42,959 nt of DNA from Bacillota bacterium (GCA_012841065.1 DUVI01000009.1:1-42959), one strand, 5' to 3'; shown: positions 24,965 to 35,292, numbered from the stretch's first letter. A program made the numbers and translations. The notes: generated by a model not told the origin, from the sequence alone.

Positions 24965-25013
24965 AATGCCTCCGAAGACCCTTTGTTGATTAATATTGAG
25001 GAACGGAGGCATT
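24965..25013 (-). promoter_or_regulatory. spoIID: Inverted repeat able to mask the spoIID ribosome binding site
   Basis: AATGCCTCCG (24965-24974) and CGGAGGCATT (25004-25013) are perfect 10-bp inverted repeats 29 nt apart. In the minus-strand RNA, the arm CGGAGGCATT at 24974-24965 is the spoIID SD, 4 nt before its ATG, so pairing would hide it. No T run follows, so it is not an ordinary terminator of murA. Confidence 0.6.
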
Positions 25014-25032
25014 TATTACATAAGATGAGCGC

Positions 25033-26313
25033 TCAAGGAGTAAAGCCTGAAGCTTGGTCTATGGTTTCATCGAAAACGGCAATTCTGGCACCTAAGGTGC
25101 GCAGTTTTCCGGGCAAGTTTGCGTAGCCTCTTTGCAAATGCTCCAGACCCGTAATGTAGCTCACACCCTGGGCTGCCAGGGCTGCCAGGCATAAGGCAGC
25201 GCCTGCCCTCAGATCCGTAGCCTGAACAGTAGCTCCTGTGAGCTGGGGTACCCCTTCGATCACCGCATTCGAGCCTTCGATACGGATCTTGGCTCCCATA
25301 CGCCTTAGCTCTTCAGCGTGGGCAAACCGGTTTTCGAAAATTGTCTCAGATATGATGCTGGTGCCTTCTCCCAAACTTAACAGACTCACAAAGGGAGCTT
25401 GGACGTCAGTGGGAAATCCCGGGTAGGGAAGGGTTTTGATGCTTACAGACTTTGGCCTGCAGGAGGCACTTATCTCAATGCCCTTGGTCAATTCAGTGAC
25501 GGTAAACCCACACTCCTGGAGTTTAGCCAGTACAGATTTTAGGTGCAAAGGAATCACGTTATCCACAGTCACGTTCCCCTGGGTGATCGCCCCGGCGATT
25601 AAGTAAGTGGCAGCTTCAATCCTGTCGGGGATAATGGTGTACGTTGTGCCACGAAGGTGTCTGACTCCATCAATCCGTATCCTCGAAGTGCCTGCCCCTC
25701 TTATCCTGGCGCCTGCCGAGTTCAAAAAATTGGCTAAGTCTACCACTTCAGGTTCTTGAGCTGCATTATCGATGACGGTTTCTCCATGAGCCAGGCAAGC
25801 TGCCATTATGATGTTTTCAGTAGCTCCCACTGACGGCACATCCAGGTAGATCTGCGCACCGTGAAGTTTAGGCGCACTGGCGTGAACGAAGCCCTTTTCT
25901 ATCGATATCTTGGCTCCCATAGCTTCAAACCCCTTAAGGTGAAGGTCCACCGGCCTCTGGCCGATGGCGCACCCTCCCGGCAGAGGTATTGAAGCTTTGC
26001 CGCAGCGCACCAGTAGGGGCCCCATAACGAGGAAAGACGCTCTCATCATGCGCACAAGGTCGTACGGCGCTTCATGAGTGAGCGTATCGGGACACCTCAA
26101 GGTTATCTCCTCATGGTCCTGCCTCACATCAGCACCGACCGACCTCAAAAGCGCAACCATAGTCCCTACGTCAGCTAAATCAGGCACTTCAAAAATGGTA
26201 GCTCTATCCATAAGAAGTGCGCCCGCCAGCACCGGCAGGGCAGCATTCTTAGCACCATCACAACGCACTTTTCCGCGAAGTGGCTTTCCACCCCAAATGA
26301 CCAGATTTTTCAT
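25033..26313 (-). CDS. murA: UDP-N-acetylglucosamine 1-carboxyvinyltransferase
   Basis: 426 residues. MurA starts peptidoglycan precursor synthesis by adding enolpyruvate to UDP-GlcNAc. The active-site Cys is in LPGGCAIGQRPVDLHLKG (about residues 109-126), so the protein should be fosfomycin-sensitive (family knowledge). The KN pair is in DGAKNAALPVLAGALL near the start. ATG 26313 has AGGAG 7 nt upstream; the ATG at 26340 lacks one. It heads the spoIID-spoIIQ-spoIIID-mbl region, as murAA does in B. subtilis, and follows the V-ATPase operon. Confidence 0.96.
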   Translation of the reverse strand: MKNLVIWGGKPLRGKVRCDGAKNAALPVLAGALLMDRATIFEVPDLADVGTMVALLRSVGADVRQDHEEITLRCPDTLTHEAPYDLVRMMRASFLVMGPLLVRCGKASIPLPGGCAIGQRPVDLHLKGFEAMGAKISIEKGFVHASAPKLHGAQIYLDVPSVGATENIIMAACLAHGETVIDNAAQEPEVVDLANFLNSAGARIRGAGTSRIRIDGVRHLRGTTYTIIPDRIEAATYLIAGAITQGNVTVDNVIPLHLKSVLAKLQECGFTVTELTKGIEISASCRPKSVSIKTLPYPGFPTDVQAPFVSLLSLGEGTSIISETIFENRFAHAEELRRMGAKIRIEGSNAVIEGVPQLTGATVQATDLRAGAALCLAALAAQGVSYITGLEHLQRGYANLPGKLRTLGARIAVFDETIDQASGFTP

Positions 26314-26407
26314 ATCCACGCTCCTAGATCTGTACTGCATCTAGTGTCCGTCTTAAGAAAAGCAATATCCCCGGTAATGGTGGTATGTTAAGCAAGAAAC
26401 TGCTAAA

Positions 26408-27067
26408 TCAATGTGCCCTGACTATTTCCTTGATTTTCATGAGCCTGGATATGTTCGACCTTTCTATTTCCTCAAGCCTCATTTCCACGCTCTTAACTGC
26501 TTGTTCCAGTTCCGGGATTAACACGTGTTCCAGAGCATTTACTCTTCTTCTGGTCTTTTCTATCTCGTCAGCCAATAAATGTATTGTGCGCTCAATATGG
26601 GACAACCGCACCAGCAAGGGAAGTATCCCTTGAAACTTGGATATGGCATCATCCAGGTCAGACGACGTAGTCGCCAAACCGTAGCTTGGAAGCATCCCTG
26701 CTGTGTCGTCGCCGGTGTCATCCGCTTGCTCATCTTCCCGGCCCTGGATTTCCATTTCAGGTACCACCACGTTCATGATGTTCCGGTACGACACGGATAT
26801 TTCTTCAGCGCCCCCGGGCACCATTAGGGCCTCTTCCAGGACCGAAGGCGAAAGCACTGCGCGCGCCAGGGAAAAACTCCTGTAAGCAGCATTCAGCCGC
26901 TCTTCAAGTTCCTGCCTTAGCTGCCGGCTCTCATGTACGATGGACATGAATTCCCTCATGAGCTGATCCCGCTTATCCTTCAGCAGCCTGTGCCCACGTT
27001 GTGCCATCCGTATTCTGGCCTTGAGCCGGGCCAACTCCTGCCGCGTGGCATTAGCTTTGATCCTCAC
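26408..27067 (-). CDS. ntpD: V-type ATPase subunit D
   Basis: 219 residues. Central stalk subunit that rotates inside the A3B3 hexamer. Long antiparallel helices frame the protein: ATRQELARLKARIRMAQRGH at the start and RRRVNALEHVLIPELEQAV at the end, both typical. The insert (about 115-140) is acidic. GTG 27067 has GAGGAGGTGG about 7 nt upstream. It is the last gene of the ntpFIKECGABD-ordered cluster; no ntpH or ntpJ homologue follows. Confidence 0.94.
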   Translation of the reverse strand: MRIKANATRQELARLKARIRMAQRGHRLLKDKRDQLMREFMSIVHESRQLRQELEERLNAAYRSFSLARAVLSPSVLEEALMVPGGAEEISVSYRNIMNVVVPEMEIQGREDEQADDTGDDTAGMLPSYGLATTSSDLDDAISKFQGILPLLVRLSHIERTIHLLADEIEKTRRRVNALEHVLIPELEQAVKSVEMRLEEIERSNISRLMKIKEIVRAH

Positions 27068-27081
27068 TAACCGCCACCTCC

Positions 27082-28467
27082 TCAGCGGGCCGTCTCAGCT
27101 TTTGGCATATACTTCTCAATGTTCTTCTCTGACAGACGCTTAAGCTCGATCCTGGGCAACCGCGACATGAGCTTCCAGCCAATATTGAGCGTTTGCTGGA
27201 TTGTCCGGTTCTCATTGATGCCCTGGTTGATGAACTCCCTCTCAAACTCCTCGGCAAACTGCAAGAAGATCTTGTCGTTTTCAGTCAGCGCTGCCTCACC
27301 GAGGATCACAGCCAACTCCCTGGCTTCCTTGCCGCGGTCGTAGAGATCTGACAGCTGGTTGAGCACGTCTGCGTGATCTTCGCGCGTCTTGCCTTCGCCG
27401 ATACCCTTGTCCTTGAGCCTTGACAATGACACTGATATATCCACCGGCGGATAAGTACCTGCCCTGTGAAGTTCTCTGGACAGGATTATCTGGCCCTCGG
27501 TAATGTATCCGGTCAGGTCTGGGATGGGATGGGTCTTGTCATCTTCCGGCATGGTGAGAATGGGGATCTGGGTTATTGATCCTGGTTTGCCCTGGATCCG
27601 GCCTGCCCTCTCGTAGATGGAAGCAAGGTCAGTGTACATGTACCCTGGGTATCCCCTGCGCCCCGGAACCTCTTTCCTGGCCGCCGATACTTCACGCAAG
27701 GCTTCTGCGTAGTTGGTCATGTCGGTCATAATCACCAGCACGTGCATACCCAATTCGAAAGCCAGGTACTCAGCTACTGTAAGCGCCATACGCGGGGTTG
27801 CGATCCTTTCAATAACCGGGTCGTTGGCCAGGTTGGTAAACACGACCGCCCTGTCCAAGGCACCTGTAGCCCTGAAACTTGAAATGAAGAAGTCAGCTTC
27901 TTCATAGGTGATACCCAAAGCTGCGAACACAACTGCAAAGGGGTCTTGGGTACCGAGCACCGTTGCCTGCCTTGCAATCTGCGCTGCGATTTGGGCGTGG
28001 GGAAGACCTGAGCCTGAGAAAATAGGCAGCTTCTGGCCCCGGACCAACGGGTTCATGCAGTCAATGGATGAAATCCCCGTCTGGATGAACTCTGAAGGGT
28101 ACGCCCGGGCATACGGGTTTATCGGATTACCGTTAATGTCCAAACGCTTGTCAGGTATAATCCTGGGACCGCCGTCAATGGGATTTCCCGCCCCGTCGAA
28201 AACACGCCCGAGGATATCGGGAGACACGGGAATCTCGAGCACGCGCCCCAAGAACCTTACTTTTGAGGACCTCACATCAAGCCCGGATGTCCCTTCAAAC
28301 AGCTGGACAAGCGCTGTGCCCTCTGCCGCTTCAAGCACCCGGCCCCTGCGGATCTCCCCGCGGCCTGTCTCGATCTCGACAAGTTCATCGTAATGAACCT
28401 GAGATACCTGTTCTACAACTATAAGCGGCCCTGATACCTGGGTAATAGTCGTATATTCCAACGGCAT
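27082..28467 (-). CDS. ntpB: V-type ATPase subunit B (regulatory)
   Basis: 461 residues. B alternates with A in the V1 head; its nucleotide site is non-catalytic, shown by the degenerate P-loop [18 protein letters not shown] (about residues 150-167). Other conserved pieces: [15 protein letters not shown] and [22 protein letters not shown] 28467 has GGGGGAAT upstream. It follows subunit A by 35 nt and precedes D by 14 nt. Confidence 0.97.
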   Translation of the reverse strand: MPLEYTTITQVSGPLIVVEQVSQVHYDELVEIETGRGEIRRGRVLEAAEGTALVQLFEGTSGLDVRSSKVRFLGRVLEIPVSPDILGRVFDGAGNPIDGGPRIIPDKRLDINGNPINPYARAYPSEFIQTGISSIDCMNPLVRGQKLPIFSGSGLPHAQIAAQIARQATVLGTQDPFAVVFAALGITYEEADFFISSFRATGALDRAVVFTNLANDPVIERIATPRMALTVAEYLAFELGMHVLVIMTDMTNYAEALREVSAARKEVPGRRGYPGYMYTDLASIYERAGRIQGKPGSITQIPILTMPEDDKTHPIPDLTGYITEGQIILSRELHRAGTYPPVDISVSLSRLKDKGIGEGKTREDHADVLNQLSDLYDRGKEARELAVILGEAALTENDKIFLQFAEEFEREFINQGINENRTIQQTLNIGWKLMSRLPRIELKRLSEKNIEKYMPKAETAR

Positions 28468-28502
28468 ATATATTCCCCCATGCTAAAACTTTGTGCTCAC
28501 GC

Positions 28503-30272
28503 CTAGACAGTCTCGAGCCTGGATGCATCGCGTATTGCGGCCATGATTGCCTCGTACTCTTGCGGCCACTCAGCTTCAGGTACTGTCCTGGCCCTTGCAA
28601 TCCGCTCTCTCACTTTCATTTCAAGGATGATCTCAAGCTTTGCGCCCTTTTCGAGAAGGTCCATCCCTGTATGATGGAATTCAAGGATGATCTTCAAGAG
28701 CCCGTACTGCTTCTCTTGAGAACAATAAGTGTCTATCTCATGGAACGCGCTCTGGTACAAGAAGTCTTCCCGCAAGGACTTAGCAGTTTCAAGCACCAAC
28801 CTTTGCCTGGCAGACAGTGAATCCACGCCCACAAGCCTGACTATTTCCAGGAGTTCGTCCTCTTCCTGAAGCAAAGCCATTGCTTGGTCACGCATGTCAG
28901 GAAAATCCCTTCCAACTGATTCCCTGAAATACGGGTCGAGCCTGTCACCATAAAGCGAATAGCTATTGAGCCAGTTAATGGCCGGGAAGTGTTTCCTGGC
29001 AGCCAGAGTGTCATCCAATCCCCAGAATACCTTTACAATACGCAACGTAGACTGGGTTACAGGTTCGGACAAGTCACCTCCGGGAGGAGATACGGCGCCA
29101 ATTGCGCTCACCGCACCGATACGATCATCGGTTCCCAGCAGCCTAGCTTTGCCTGCCCTTTCATAGAACTCTGAAAGCCTCGAACCAAGATACGCAGGAT
29201 AGCCTTCTTCGCTGGGCATTTCTTCAAGGCGGCCGGATATTTCCCTGAGCGCCTCTGCCCATCTGGATGTGGAGTCTGCCATGAGTGCCACATCGTAACC
29301 CATATCCCTGTAGTATTCAGCGATAGTGATACCTGTATATATTGAGGCCTCCCGGGCTGCCACAGGCATGTTGGATGTGTTGGCTACGAGAATGGTACGC
29401 TCCATAAGAGGCCTGCCTGTATTCGGATCTATGAGTTCGGGGAACTCCATAAGCACGTCGGTCATCTCGTTGCCCCGTTCGCCGCAGCCGATGTAAACGA
29501 TAATCTCGGCGTTGGACCATTTGGCCAGCTGGTGCTGGATCACGGTCTTACCGCTGCCAAAAGGCCCGGGAACACACGCGGTTCCGCCTTTTGCTATGGG
29601 GAAGAATGCATCTATAACCCTTTGCCCTGTAATCAACGGCTCTGAAGGAGGCAGTTTGTCCTTGACGGGCCTGGGCCTGCGCACCGGCCATCTTTGAAGC
29701 ATCTGAATATGGTAATCGCCATGTTCAGTTTCAAGCACACATACGTGTTCCGTGACAGTAAACTCGCCTTCCATTATAGACTTAACGGTACCTTGGCCGA
29801 CATCGGGCGGCACCATAACCTTGTGCACTATAACAGGGGATTCCTGCACTGTCCCAATGACATCACCGGAACTTACGGCCTGGCCTACCTCCACCGTCGG
29901 CACAAAATGCCACTTCTTTTCCCTGTCAAGCCCCGGAGCTTCAAGCCCGCGGGCGATGAAATCTCCTGCCATTTCCGCCAGGGCGTTAAGAGGTCTCTGA
30001 ATTCCGTCGAAGAACGATCCTATCAGCCCCGGCCCCAGTTCGACGCTTAGAGGAACGCCTGTTGAGACCACCGGTTCACCTGGCCCCACCCCGGACGTTT
30101 CCTCATATACCTGGATTGAAGCGGTATCACCCTTAAGTTCTATGACTTCACCAATAAGCCTGTTCTCGCCAACCCTTACAACGTCGAACATGCGGCAGCC
30201 GGCCATCCCGGAAGCTATTACCAAAGGTCCGGATACTTTAACAATCCGTCCTGTGATCTGGTTGTCTGCCAT
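28503..30272 (-). CDS. ntpA: V-type ATPase catalytic subunit A
   Basis: 589 residues, full length. The catalytic P-loop is GPFGSGKT at 236-243; the non-homologous insert typical of A subunits lies about 110-200. [20 protein letters not shown] and the [17 protein letters not shown] segment are diagnostic. It hydrolyses or makes ATP, coupled to H+ or Na+ movement through the membrane sector. ATG 30272 has AGAGGAATG upstream and lies 6 nt after subunit F. Confidence 0.98.
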   Translation of the reverse strand: MADNQITGRIVKVSGPLVIASGMAGCRMFDVVRVGENRLIGEVIELKGDTASIQVYEETSGVGPGEPVVSTGVPLSVELGPGLIGSFFDGIQRPLNALAEMAGDFIARGLEAPGLDREKKWHFVPTVEVGQAVSSGDVIGTVQESPVIVHKVMVPPDVGQGTVKSIMEGEFTVTEHVCVLETEHGDYHIQMLQRWPVRRPRPVKDKLPPSEPLITGQRVIDAFFPIAKGGTACVPGPFGSGKTVIQHQLAKWSNAEIIVYIGCGERGNEMTDVLMEFPELIDPNTGRPLMERTILVANTSNMPVAAREASIYTGITIAEYYRDMGYDVALMADSTSRWAEALREISGRLEEMPSEEGYPAYLGSRLSEFYERAGKARLLGTDDRIGAVSAIGAVSPPGGDLSEPVTQSTLRIVKVFWGLDDTLAARKHFPAINWLNSYSLYGDRLDPYFRESVGRDFPDMRDQAMALLQEEDELLEIVRLVGVDSLSARQRLVLETAKSLREDFLYQSAFHEIDTYCSQEKQYGLLKIILEFHHTGMDLLEKGAKLEIILEMKVRERIARARTVPEAEWPQEYEAIMAAIRDASRLETV

Positions 30273-30278
30273 GCCGCA

Positions 30279-30602
30279 TCATTCCTCTCCCTTGAACAAA
30301 ATATCTGCCCCAACCGCTCTTTCCACACGTCTGCGCAAAAGCTCCATACCGACACCCCGGGGCTTACGTGCATCGGGCAAAATCGTAACCACGGGTTTTG
30401 GCATATCGTATAAAGGCTCAAGATCCTTTTCAAAGATCTCAGCGATCTCTTCAGTCACAAGCAAAATCGCATAGTCACCCTGCAATATAGCGTTGAGATG
30501 CTCCCGGACCTCTTTGGGGTTATCAGCGGGAAACGCAACTGCACCGCTGGCCTTGAACCCCAAGACCGCGTCTCTTTGACCTAACACAGCTACTTTAGGC
30601 AT
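30279..30602 (-). CDS. ntpG: V-type ATPase subunit F
   Basis: 107 residues from ATG 30602 (ntpG of Enterococcus corresponds to subunit F). Small Rossmann-like stalk subunit: KVAVLGQRDAVLGFKASGA at the start, then LLVTEEIAEIF and PVVTILPDARK. The ATG overlaps the subunit C stop by 8 nt; an upstream ATG at 30632 would add ten residues inside subunit C. Confidence 0.92.
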   Translation of the reverse strand: MPKVAVLGQRDAVLGFKASGAVAFPADNPKEVREHLNAILQGDYAILLVTEEIAEIFEKDLEPLYDMPKPVVTILPDARKPRGVGMELLRRRVERAVGADILFKGEE

Positions 30603-31659
30603 AACTCTCACGCAACCTCTCCGATATCTCATGCTCCGGAATCAGGGACTGCTTTCCGGAAAGGATAATCCTGAGGTTTCGTACCTCAAGCTCCCGCCCG
30701 AACATATATCCGAACACCGGTTCAGGGCCCAAGCTAATCTTTCTGGCATCCCGAACCAGCTTCACCATTGCATTGTCGCATTCTCTTTCCCATCCGGTAA
30801 GCAGTTGTCTCCTTTGTGCCAGGGACACACCGCGATTTGCAAGGTGCTCCAACCGGGTATCCTTGTACACGCCTGCTATCCCTGTATAGCCTTTGCTGTA
30901 ACCCTCAGCCAATTCAGCAGTGGCTATATAGCCTCCGGGGATCAGGATGCCTGCAAAATCAGAACTTGAAATGCCCATAAGGTGTGCCCTTACTGCCATC
31001 TTCAAGTTAATGATGTCAATCTCTGACCTTATGATTTCGACAAGCGCATCATACCCAGACTTGTTGTAGACCGATGCAGCCCATGCGTAATATGACTTGT
31101 CTATCAAGCCATCCACTTCAAAGGAACTAAGCCGCCTGGTTCCGGCTTGGGCGAGTACCTGGGTGTACACGGCTGCCAGCTCACAGGTTACCTTATATAC
31201 GCTCTCGGCAATTGAATCCGGCTCGAGCTCCCCAGGCGCAACAGGAGCCTCGCCCTGTCGAGCCGCCTCAGCCACTCGTATCAGATCGCCGGGCGTAAGG
31301 TTGCCCAGCCTGGAATAAGCGCCTTCTTCAGCGGGCACCTGGAGCATCTCGGCCTTAAGCAACACCTTGAGATTATGAAAATCGTAACGCGCCCTGTATG
31401 CGGCAATCACCAAAGGTTCGGGAGCAAGTTTCATCACTTTGTCGTGAGCATCCTTGATTGCCTCTTGTAGGGCAACTTCAAACATATCTGCATTTTCAAG
31501 TCTTGAGACATAAGGGCCGTAAAACGAATCCCTTAGCGCCATAAGGGCCGCTTCCAAACTCCCTGCATCCAACACCTTAGCCAGGTCGCTTCGTGTGAGA
31601 AGTCCCTTTTCAATTATCCTGATCCGGCCCACAGGGCCGGCCCAAAGATAGTCCCTCAA
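30595..31659 (-). CDS. ntpC: V-type ATPase subunit C
   Basis: 354 residues, the d/C-type socket that joins the rotor ring to the central stalk. Mostly helical, with segments YDALVEIIRSEIDIINLKM and LEVRNLRIILSGKQ, typical of the family. TTG 31659 overlaps the subunit E stop by 4 nt (TTGA) and is preceded by AAGGAGAG. Sits in the expected place between E and F. Confidence 0.93.
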   Translation of the reverse strand: MRDYLWAGPVGRIRIIEKGLLTRSDLAKVLDAGSLEAALMALRDSFYGPYVSRLENADMFEVALQEAIKDAHDKVMKLAPEPLVIAAYRARYDFHNLKVLLKAEMLQVPAEEGAYSRLGNLTPGDLIRVAEAARQGEAPVAPGELEPDSIAESVYKVTCELAAVYTQVLAQAGTRRLSSFEVDGLIDKSYYAWAASVYNKSGYDALVEIIRSEIDIINLKMAVRAHLMGISSSDFAGILIPGGYIATAELAEGYSKGYTGIAGVYKDTRLEHLANRGVSLAQRRQLLTGWERECDNAMVKLVRDARKISLGPEPVFGYMFGRELEVRNLRIILSGKQSLIPEHEISERLRESYA

Positions 31660-32273
31660 GGCGCACTCTCCTTCTCCCGATCCTCAAACAGAACCCTGGC
31701 CAGTTCTATTTCAAGGTCTTCCCTTATAAGGTCCAAGATTGCAGGGAATGTCACGTTATCAGCCACAAGGCCCTTTTTCAATATAAAGCCGCTGCCTAAC
31801 CTGTCAGGAATGTATGAAACCTTAAGATTGCCTGCCTTTCCTTGCGCTTTTAGGACCTGGTTAACGGCATTGCCGAAATCAGGGCCTAACCTGGGCTCAT
31901 CATGTGCGCTCAAGATGAGTTCTTCCGAACCCTCAGCTTTCCGCCCTACCAAGTCAATGAGCATCGCCCGGTACTCGTCCCCCGGCAGTCCAGCCAAACG
32001 TTTCACAGCTTCGTCGAATACCTGAGAGATGAGCTCCTGCTTCACTCCGAGGAGCATCTGCTTCTGCTGCATGTCGCTCCGGGAAGCGGCAATGCTCTTT
32101 ATCTGTTCTGCCTGAGCCTCAGCTTCTCTTAAGATCTCTGCCTCTATCCGGGAAGCATCTTCCCTGGCCGCCTCGATTTTGGATTCTGCTTCCGCTTTTG
32201 CAGAAGCAAGGATCTCTTCCTTAAGCGTCAGCGCTCTCTCGCTGATTTTCTCCAGAATATCTTCCAAGGGCAT
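31656..32273 (-). CDS. ntpE: V-type ATPase subunit E
   Basis: 205 residues, peripheral stator stalk. The N-terminal 100 residues are a long Ala/Glu-rich helix (EAESKIEAAREDASRIEAE), followed by a globular C-terminal domain with a LGSGFILKKGLVADN segment. ATG 32273 has GGGGGAAA upstream. Partners with the small subunit encoded at 34939-35259. Confidence 0.92.
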   Translation of the reverse strand: MPLEDILEKISERALTLKEEILASAKAEAESKIEAAREDASRIEAEILREAEAQAEQIKSIAASRSDMQQKQMLLGVKQELISQVFDEAVKRLAGLPGDEYRAMLIDLVGRKAEGSEELILSAHDEPRLGPDFGNAVNQVLKAQGKAGNLKVSYIPDRLGSGFILKKGLVADNVTFPAILDLIREDLEIELARVLFEDREKESAP

Positions 32274-32284
32274 GTTGTTTCCCC

Positions 32285-32851
32285 CTAGATATCAACTGCG
32301 AACATGATTAGCAGGATGGACGTAAGAAGACCCAGTACTGCGTAAGTCTCTACCATAGCTGACAGGATCATGCCTTTTCCTGACTCTTCAGGCTTCTGGG
32401 CTACGATGTCCATACCTGCGAGGGAAACCTTTGCCTGGTATAGCGCAGAAATGAGGCCGGTAACACCTGCGGGAATACATGCGAAAAACATCTGCCATCC
32501 CTGTTCAAGGGTGAGAGGCCATACCCCGCCGAAAGCATTCATTTTGATCAAGGCAAGGAATGCCACCAAGAATCCGTAGATTCCCTGGGTTCCAGGAAGA
32601 GCCTGCAACGGAAGCACGCGACCGAAGTTTTCCGGCTCTTCAGCCGTGATCCCTGCTGCCTTCTCGCCTGCAACGCCTACACTGACGATTGAGCCGATTC
32701 CACCGAGCACTACTGCAAGTCCTGCCCCCATAAGCGCCAACACGTTTCCGCCCAACTGCTCACCGAAAAACGCACCCAAAACCAGACACCCTACGAGAAG
32801 GCCAATTCCCACAAGAGTCCAGCTTCCTACCATTCCTTTAAACACAAACAT
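32285..32851 (-). CDS. ntpK: V-type ATPase proteolipid subunit K
   Basis: 188 residues. Rotor ring subunit made of two fused helical hairpins. The ion-binding Glu is in AMVETYAVLGLL of the last helix; the matching place in the first hairpin has LQALPGTQGIYGF, so one Glu serves the pair, as in Enterococcus NtpK. The N-terminus is about 30 residues longer than the E. hirae protein and contains an extra hydrophobic stretch (about residues 9-28). Start is ATG 32851 or GTG 32845 (better spaced from GGAGGG). Ion specificity, H+ or Na+, is not evident. Confidence 0.93.
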   Translation of the reverse strand: MFVFKGMVGSWTLVGIGLLVGCLVLGAFFGEQLGGNVLALMGAGLAVVLGGIGSIVSVGVAGEKAAGITAEEPENFGRVLPLQALPGTQGIYGFLVAFLALIKMNAFGGVWPLTLEQGWQMFFACIPAGVTGLISALYQAKVSLAGMDIVAQKPEESGKGMILSAMVETYAVLGLLTSILLIMFAVDI

Positions 32852-32909
32852 TCCCTCCCAGTCTTTGTTGCGCTTACTGTGATTGTCTCTTGATATCTAA
32901 ACACAATCT

Positions 32910-34895
32910 TCAATCAGTTAGCGATACATTTTCCCTCACCCTCGTAAGTGGCCTAAACGGTTTTCCACCCCCCTCAAAGAATTTGCTGAAGAATTCAACA
33001 TATTGCAAGCGCCCTGAGTGAACAAAGCTTCCCAGTGCGTTGATTGCCAGGTTCAGTAAGTGCCCGAATGCAAGGATAACCGGGATAACCACCCAGCCGA
33101 CCCCTGGCATCATGTCGACCACCAGTCTTGAAATGGTGTTGACAACCACGCCGATAATGGCGCTGGCGAGCATTAACGCGAGGATACGGGCATAGGACAG
33201 TACATCTGAAAAATAGCCCACGATATTATACAACCCGCCTATTCCTGAAATCGGCTTGAGCAAAATGTTCTTCTGCCCCCGGGCACCTGAGTAGATGACC
33301 ATAAGTGCTCCTGCAATCATGATGTAAAGAGGAATATCGCTCTGGATAATACCTGTAACCGACAGTCCCCACAGCACAAGCCCGGGCAGAAACACGACCC
33401 AGGAGCCGTGCTCGATAATCCCGTCTGCCACCTGTCCGTCACGGATGGTTCCGACCATTTTGACGATGATTCCCACCCAAATGTGGACAATTCCAAACGC
33501 CAGAGACACCAAGAGAAGGGTCATGGGGTCGTTAATCGGGTCCAAAACGGTCATACTTGAGGTTATCCTCTCAAACAAAGTACCCTTAAGAAACGATACA
33601 GGGAAATCCCCAAACCAGCTTCCTGTAAGCGCACCGGCCAAGATTGTAGAATAGCCACAGTACATAAGGAGTCTCATAAACCTGTCATCTTCCAGGTTTT
33701 GAGTTTTCAAGAACCACCATGAAAACAGCGACAGCATAACTCCGTACACTGCATCACCCAAGCACAATCCAAAGGAAATCCAAAAGAACGGTGCCAACCA
33801 AGGAGTAGGATCCTGCTCATGGTAGTTGGGGTAACCGTATATGACTGTAACAGCTTCAAAAGGCCTTATGATCGGGTGGTTTTCCAGATACACCGGAACG
33901 TCATCATCTTCTGCCGGTTCTTCGTCAATGATTTCTATATCTTTGAAGGAGCTAAGCTGCTCCCGGAACATATCGATTTGCTTGGCTTTCACATATCCCT
34001 GGATTATCAGTGTAAACCGGGTCCTGGAAGCTTCGTTCCGGACCTGGTCAAGATTCTGCTTGTCCAGGTAATAGTCGGTCAGGGCTAAGATATCCAAGAG
34101 GCCTTGGGCCATCTCCGCGTCTTTTGCCAAAATGGCCTCCTGCTCTTTGCGCAGATCAGACAGCCTCGTTTCAATCGCATGGTATATATCGTCAACCAGC
34201 CCGGCATCGAGGTAATCTTCAACTTCCCTGGCAAGGTTCAGGCGTGTGCCGCCGAGCACGGCCAGGAGCGAACTGGCAGCCGGTTCCCCGTGGGCTTGGT
34301 CCATGAATACTGCCAACCATATTCCCGCCTGCCCCTTGTCTTGCCAAATCACTTTGCAGTGAACTCCCGGCGAAGACAAAGCTTCAGATCCCAGCACTGC
34401 TGAGGGAACCACCGCCAGGCACGTGTCGCAAGTCCGGGTTTGGCGGACTTCACACAAGGGGATATCCAAATGCTTCCAGGGCTCAAGCGTCTGCAATTTC
34501 AGCTCCAGACCGGTGACTTGTTCGTTGATGCGGCTCAGCTCCTGATCGTGCTTCTGTACTGTCGCAAACACTGCGGGGATATCATATGTGGCGACTGCGT
34601 TCTTGAACTGACTGAACGATATCTCAGGCTTCTTGCCTGTAAACATGTCGAAAAAGCTTTTTTTGATGGTGTTGTAGCGTTCGAAATATGACTTAATCAC
34701 AGCCAGCTGGGAGAGCCTCTTTACATATTCAGGAGTCTCTGCATAAGCATCAATTTCCTCCGGCTGTTCTACCGTGCCGGCTGCAGTAGACTTTGTAACA
34801 TGCATGAGCCCAATATCCCTCAGTTTCTCAAACAGAGGGGCTTCAAGCTCTTCGTAGGCCAGTATGGTGACTTTCCGCATTCGTGCAATAGCCAT
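32910..34895 (-). CDS. ntpI: V-type ATPase subunit I (a subunit)
   Basis: 661 residues. The N-terminal half (about 1-350) is cytosolic with coiled-coil parts and holds the stator; the C-terminal half (about 365-635) has seven or eight membrane helices. The helix LSYARILALMLASAI carries the conserved Arg that interacts with the K-ring Glu. WLAPFFWISFGLCLGDAVYG is a family signature. ATG 34895 lacks a strong SD. It follows the small stalk subunit by 43 nt. Confidence 0.95.
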   Translation of the reverse strand: MAIARMRKVTILAYEELEAPLFEKLRDIGLMHVTKSTAAGTVEQPEEIDAYAETPEYVKRLSQLAVIKSYFERYNTIKKSFFDMFTGKKPEISFSQFKNAVATYDIPAVFATVQKHDQELSRINEQVTGLELKLQTLEPWKHLDIPLCEVRQTRTCDTCLAVVPSAVLGSEALSSPGVHCKVIWQDKGQAGIWLAVFMDQAHGEPAASSLLAVLGGTRLNLAREVEDYLDAGLVDDIYHAIETRLSDLRKEQEAILAKDAEMAQGLLDILALTDYYLDKQNLDQVRNEASRTRFTLIIQGYVKAKQIDMFREQLSSFKDIEIIDEEPAEDDDVPVYLENHPIIRPFEAVTVIYGYPNYHEQDPTPWLAPFFWISFGLCLGDAVYGVMLSLFSWWFLKTQNLEDDRFMRLLMYCGYSTILAGALTGSWFGDFPVSFLKGTLFERITSSMTVLDPINDPMTLLLVSLAFGIVHIWVGIIVKMVGTIRDGQVADGIIEHGSWVVFLPGLVLWGLSVTGIIQSDIPLYIMIAGALMVIYSGARGQKNILLKPISGIGGLYNIVGYFSDVLSYARILALMLASAIIGVVVNTISRLVVDMMPGVGWVVIPVILAFGHLLNLAINALGSFVHSGRLQYVEFFSKFFEGGGKPFRPLTRVRENVSLTD

Positions 34896-34938
34896 ACACT
34901 CGCCGCACGGCGAAAACGCACCCTGCGGCTTCCCCCTT

Positions 34939-35259
34939 TCACACCGCTTTCATAATCCGGTCCAGAACCAGTTTGACTGCCTTTTCAAAGTTTCCTGATG
35001 ACAGTGATTTGATGTTATCGATTTCTGCCTTGACCTCTTCCATAGCTGCTTCATGTGCCTTGTCCGCGTCCCTCTTGGCAGCTTCAACTATTTCTGAAGC
35101 TTTAGCTTGAGCTTTCCGTGCCGCATCGGCAGGAATTTGCTCAGCCGCCCGAGACGCTTCATCCAGAATCTTCCTGGCCTGGGCTCTGGCCTCAGAAATC
35201 TCAGCTTCCGCTTTCTTCTCAGCGTCAAGTATCAGATCAAGTTCTTTCTTGGCCACCAA
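34939..35259 (-). CDS. ntpF: V-type ATPase small stalk subunit (NtpF, G/H type)
   Basis: 106 residues, almost wholly a charged Ala-rich helix (ELDLILDAEKKAEAEISEA onward) forming the peripheral stalk with subunit E. First gene of the V-ATPase cluster, 33 nt after wecB. The start, TTG 35259 or GTG 35256, has only a weak CGGGA upstream. The function is inferred from position, size and composition. Confidence 0.85.
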   Translation of the reverse strand: MVAKKELDLILDAEKKAEAEISEARAQARKILDEASRAAEQIPADAARKAQAKASEIVEAAKRDADKAHEAAMEEVKAEIDNIKSLSSGNFEKAVKLVLDRIMKAV

Positions 35260-35292
35260 ATCCCGCGCCTTAAGTCTGCGCGGTTCCCCCCT

